Below, in pieces: positions 61,389-64,000 of a stretch of DNA of 64,000 nucleotides. Source of the DNA: Monosporascus cannonballus (taxonomy: Eukaryota; Ascomycota; Sordariomycetes; Xylariales); assembly GCA_004154925.1 (NCBI GenBank), contig QJNS01000005.1, positions 651,684 through 715,683 on the forward strand, read 5' to 3'. The stretch's first letter is position 1. Every line of letters starts with the position of its first letter. The translations under genes were made by a program, and so were the position numbers. The notes under the pieces are model-generated. The model was given only the letters and a program-made list of their open reading frames with translations, was not told where the DNA came from and ran no database searches.

Positions 61389-61800
61389 GTAATAACGGTC
61401 CCCCGCTTAAATCTAAATTTTCGGCGTTCCAGTCGAAAGAAATAAACGTTTCCAAAATAACGTCCATCTTAAAAACAAATTATATTTATTTTATATCCAT
61501 ACGATATTGCTTTTTTTCTATCTTTTTCCGTTTTTTCAGCTGGTCCAACTCCAAACCTTCTTTTAATAATTCTACCGCCTTTTTTTTAAGAAAGTTTTGT
61601 TAAAGGCGTAAACGCCTTAGCTTTTTAATAAACTTTTTCGACTTTTTATCCTGTTAACGGCGTAACTCGGCTAACCTTTTTTCTACCGCTTTTTGTTCTT
61701 TTTTTACAGCTTTTTGGTACGTTAGAAAATTATTTTTAGTTTTACGTTATTCGCATAATAAATAATTTTGCGTTTGGTTTATTTTTTACAGCAAATTCAT
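61330..61800 (-). pseudogene. Antisense helical-protein reading frame of Gypsy copy 3 (best preserved)
   Basis: From ATG 61800-61798 to TAA 61332-61330 is exactly 157 codons. Parts include INQTQNYLLCE, YQKAVKKEQKAVEKRLAELR, LKKKAVELLKEGLELDQLKK, KMDVILETFISFDWNAENLD and a C-terminus IGQDFGDKTS. In-frame stops are few and sit at expected Gln positions (for example LL*KIN, LRR*QD, RL*QN). The long Lys/Glu/Leu heptad stretch predicts a coiled coil. Its 3' end overlaps the end of pol tail-to-tail by about 59 bp, and its start lies about 310 bp inside the 3' LTR boundary, so an LTR-driven antisense transcript could express it. Confidence 0.6.
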
Positions 61801-62110
61801 AGTTAAAACGTTACAAAAAGGACGTTACCGACAAATATAACAATTACAACTCAAATATTTAAGAACGTAAAAATAATTTATTTCGCCAAATCGGACACAG
61901 TTTAAATAAGGGAAAGCTTTAATGCCAAATTTTTTTAATCGAATCAGTACGAATATTGCAAAAACCGCGTTAATTTAACCAAAGTTTTTTTTTAGATACG
62001 ACTTATTATGGTAAAATTAACTGGAACATTTCCAGTTTTTTCCAATAAAAATAAAGTGGCGATTTACGGTTTTTATCTTTGGGACAAAAATCCTTAAAAA
62101 AAAGAAATAA

Positions 62111-62526
62111 TATTATAGGAATAAGGGTTCCTATTTTAAGGAGATTAACTTTTAAGGCCTAACGCGGATTTATTGCGGCTAAACCCCGGACGGGAAGCTT
62201 GGTTTTTAAGGTGATTTGATTAATCTGGGTGATTTAGGGACCAGATTATATAGATCTAATAAATCCACGATATACTTATTTTAAGAATTGGGATATATAA
62301 TAAATGAAATTTTTATATAAATAACACCTACTTAATTTCGCTTTTTAATTATTAATTTAAGTTTTTAGTTAAAGGTAATTATACCGTTCTCTAATTGAGG
62401 GAAAAGTTCTTAAATCTTTTTAACGAATATTCTGAATTATTCCTCGCCTTATTGTTATCTGCAAATCAAGACCTTATTTCGGATAACTGTTCATATTACC
62501 AGGTGGTGTATGACAGGTTCGTTACA
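62111..62526 (+). repeat. 3' LTR of Gypsy copy 3
   Basis: It starts TATTATAGGAATAAGGG and ends GACAGGTTCGTTACA. The right half is close to the unmutated solo LTR at 24336-24763. Confidence 0.85.
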
Positions 62527-62531
62527 TTAAG

Positions 62532-63900
62532 AAAGGTTAAATAATATTTATATTTATTATAGGTATTTAGCAGTAAACGGCCTATATTACTACGAATTCT
62601 TTCATTTATGATATATTTCTTATCATTATTAAAAGGTACCTTATATATATTTCTATTACTTCTACTTTAAAGACATATTTCGCATTTCTAGTTTTCAAAG
62701 TATAACAGGTCCTGCATCGGAATCTTTATATGATTTTTAATTAGAAAAAAATATATGATATAATTTATTATTTTATTATTCTTTGATTATTATCTAAAGT
62801 ATAGCTTTCTTAAAAAGCTTTATACTTATATCTTTATTTATTAAGGTATAAAAACCTTTTAAATCGATCTATAGATAAAAGATTAATCTCTAATTCGGGT
62901 ATTACATAGACTCTTTAAATGGTATAACTTTTACCTAAATATATATACTTAAATTTTAAATTGCCAGCCTGTTTAACAGTAAGTGTCTTCGTTTTACTTC
63001 TGTGAGATACTAGCGAGAGTGCGACGCTAGCCATAAGACTACAAAAGATCAGCAATTCTAAACCCCAGTTGGGGTTTGGACACCCTAATCCGCCTTATAA
63101 GAGCGCCTGCAGCAAGCCTCCAGCTACGTTACAACTTCATTTAACGGTTTTATTTATTCGTTTTAACTTTCAAGAGAAATTTTTATTAGTTACGGTATAA
63201 AATGTAACACGGTTATTAATTATAGAGTGTATTATACTCTGATTATTTTCTTCTCTACTTTTCGATTTTAAATATATTAAACGTTTATTCGTTATAGTCG
63301 GACATTTAAATATAGAGTTATATAAAAGTTAACTTACATTAAGCTTAAATTCTTCTATATTTATATCTAGGCTCTTTTTAAAAATTAAACAGGAAGTATT
63401 AGGCCCCCAGATGAAAATAACTGATTTTTTAACATAGTTTTAAGCTGTATTTAAACGCCTTTTACTCAAATCAATAGCTTTTGAAGCCGTCTCCTAAGTT
63501 ATATTAATCTGCTAGTCTTTATTATTGATATCGATAAGGTAATCTATAAAGGCGACCTTGTTAGCTTTCTTTCCTTTCTATTTTAAACAAACTGATATTA
63601 ATTTATTTCCTTTTTTTTTCTTACTTCTGGCTTCCCCTTTTTACTCCGAGAAGCTCGTCTTCTTTCTATCTTATTAATGGGATTTTTTCTAGCCAAAAAA
63701 GCCTTATTAGGATAAAGAAAGTAATATTCCTTTATGTTTGACCTAATAATTTACAATAAGAACAACATTTATTGTTATTCTTTTTCTGCTAGCTGTGTTT
63801 AGCCCCTTTTAGAGTTAACAGTTGCCTCTTTTTCTCCTGGCTCCTTACTTTGTCGATTAGTAAAAGAAATAAATAAAGAAAAAAAATTAAAAATATTAAG
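62532..63900 (-). pseudogene. Copia-2 gag and integrase N-terminal remnants
   Basis: Near 62820-62890 the minus strand reads FILSIDRF-like words in broken frames (IDRFKRFLYL), as in the beginning of a Copia integrase core. Near 63690-63790 NNNKCCSYCKLLG and YPNKAFLARKNPINKIERR recall the gag zinc knuckle and its basic tail. A GC-rich island (62968-63150) interrupts the two. Confidence 0.45.
62968..63150. other. GC-rich island inside Copia-2 with palindrome AAACCCCA-gt-TGGGGTTT
   Basis: A sharp compositional island in AT-rich DNA: CAGTAAGTGTCTTCG at the left, the palindrome at 63060-63077, GCCTGCAGCAAGCCTCC at the right. It may be a small non-autonomous element or a MITE. No target duplication was established. 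Confidence 0.4.
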
Positions 63901-64000
63901 AAAATTAAAAAAATTAAAAAAATTAAAAAAATTAAAAAAATTAAAAAAATTAAAAAAATTAAAAAAATTAAAAAAATTTAAAAAAATTAAAAAAATTAAA
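63896..64000. repeat. Tandem 9-bp repeat (ATTAAAAAA)n running off the window
   Basis: About eleven near-perfect copies of a 9-bp unit continue to the last base, so the array length is unknown. Confidence 0.9.

Larger units (their letters stand above)
55313..62526 (+). mobile_element. Gypsy copy 3: complete chromodomain-type LTR retrotransposon nested in Copia-2
   Basis: 7214 bp with perfect target duplications TTAAG (55308-55312, 62527-62531). Same gene order as copies 1 and 2. Outer LTR edges are preserved, the interior is AT-shifted. The 5' LTR has a ~30-bp deletion. Confidence 0.9.
54100..63900 (-). mobile_element. Copia-2: AT-shifted Ty1/Copia element on minus strand, split by Gypsy copy 3
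   Basis: Outside the Gypsy insertion (55313-62526), minus-strand frames give a gag-like zinc-knuckle remnant (CCSYCKLLG, near 63750), integrase N-terminal pieces (62530-62900), the integrase C-terminal half (about 54740-55312) and the linker towards RT (54100-54740). LTRs and the RT core were not identified, so both limits are approximate. Confidence 0.6.

Noticed and set aside
1..64000. tRNA or rRNA genes
   Set aside because: No tRNA-like A/B boxes with cloverleaf potential or rRNA sequence was noticed; not an exhaustive covariance search.

Overview
The window looks like a transposon-dominated, repeat-induced point mutation (RIP) scarred segment of a filamentous ascomycete (Pezizomycotina) genome. 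The evidence is short GT-AG introns (49-140 bp), a NACHT-WD40 NLR gene, Tad-like LINEs, chromodomain Gypsy and Copia retrotransposons, and long AT-rich tracts where CAA/CAG has become TAA/TAG and TGG has become TAG/TAA while CpG is largely kept. I cannot place the organism more finely.

Layout. 1-4.2 kb: the C-terminal end of a membrane protein gene, a solo LTR, a LINE tail, an apparently intact three-exon HNH-domain gene, a poly-G/N/poly-C assembly gap and a broken first exon. 4.2-15.05 kb: a 5'-truncated, heavily mutated LINE on the minus strand (LINE-1) that has been invaded by a solo LTR (5898-6328) and a complete Gypsy element (copy 1, 7695-14728). 15.05-16.5 kb: mostly unassigned, with one probable solo LTR. 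16.5-22.0 kb: a nearly intact second LINE (LINE-2, minus strand; ORF1 with zinc knuckles, ORF2 with endonuclease, RT and RNase H). 22.3-26.5 kb: a NACHT/WD40 NLR gene (minus) inactivated by nonsense changes and a solo LTR, with a 105-bp LINE scrap just upstream of its start. 28.8-31.8 kb: decayed Copia pol (minus). 32.4-32.7 kb: fragment of a fungal transcription factor. 32.9-40.2 kb: Gypsy copy 2. 40.2-46.2 kb: extremely AT-rich, unidentified. 46.2-46.9 kb: GC island with CGG repeats. 47.4-50.5 kb: two divergent host-type genes, each with one lesion. 52.2-52.8 kb: truncated transposase. 53-64 kb: a second RIP-damaged Copia element (minus) split by Gypsy copy 3 (55313-62526).

How the parts relate. 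Target-site duplications fix most insertions: ACCTA, TCCAG, TTCCA, TAAAT, TTAAG and a 15-bp LINE duplication. They give a nesting order of LINE-1 before Gypsy copy 1, Copia-2 before Gypsy copy 3, and NLR before its solo LTR. The three Gypsy copies share gag, protease, RT, RNase H, integrase and a C-terminal chromodomain. They also share a convergent antisense reading frame for a small charged helical protein between pol and the 3' LTR, which is the most unusual structure here. The NLR carries eight 126-bp WD40 units that are nearly identical except at a few positions, the architecture of fungal allorecognition NLRs. It keeps its reading frame exactly (3687 nt) once one intron and the LTR are removed, so it was probably functional until recently on an evolutionary scale.
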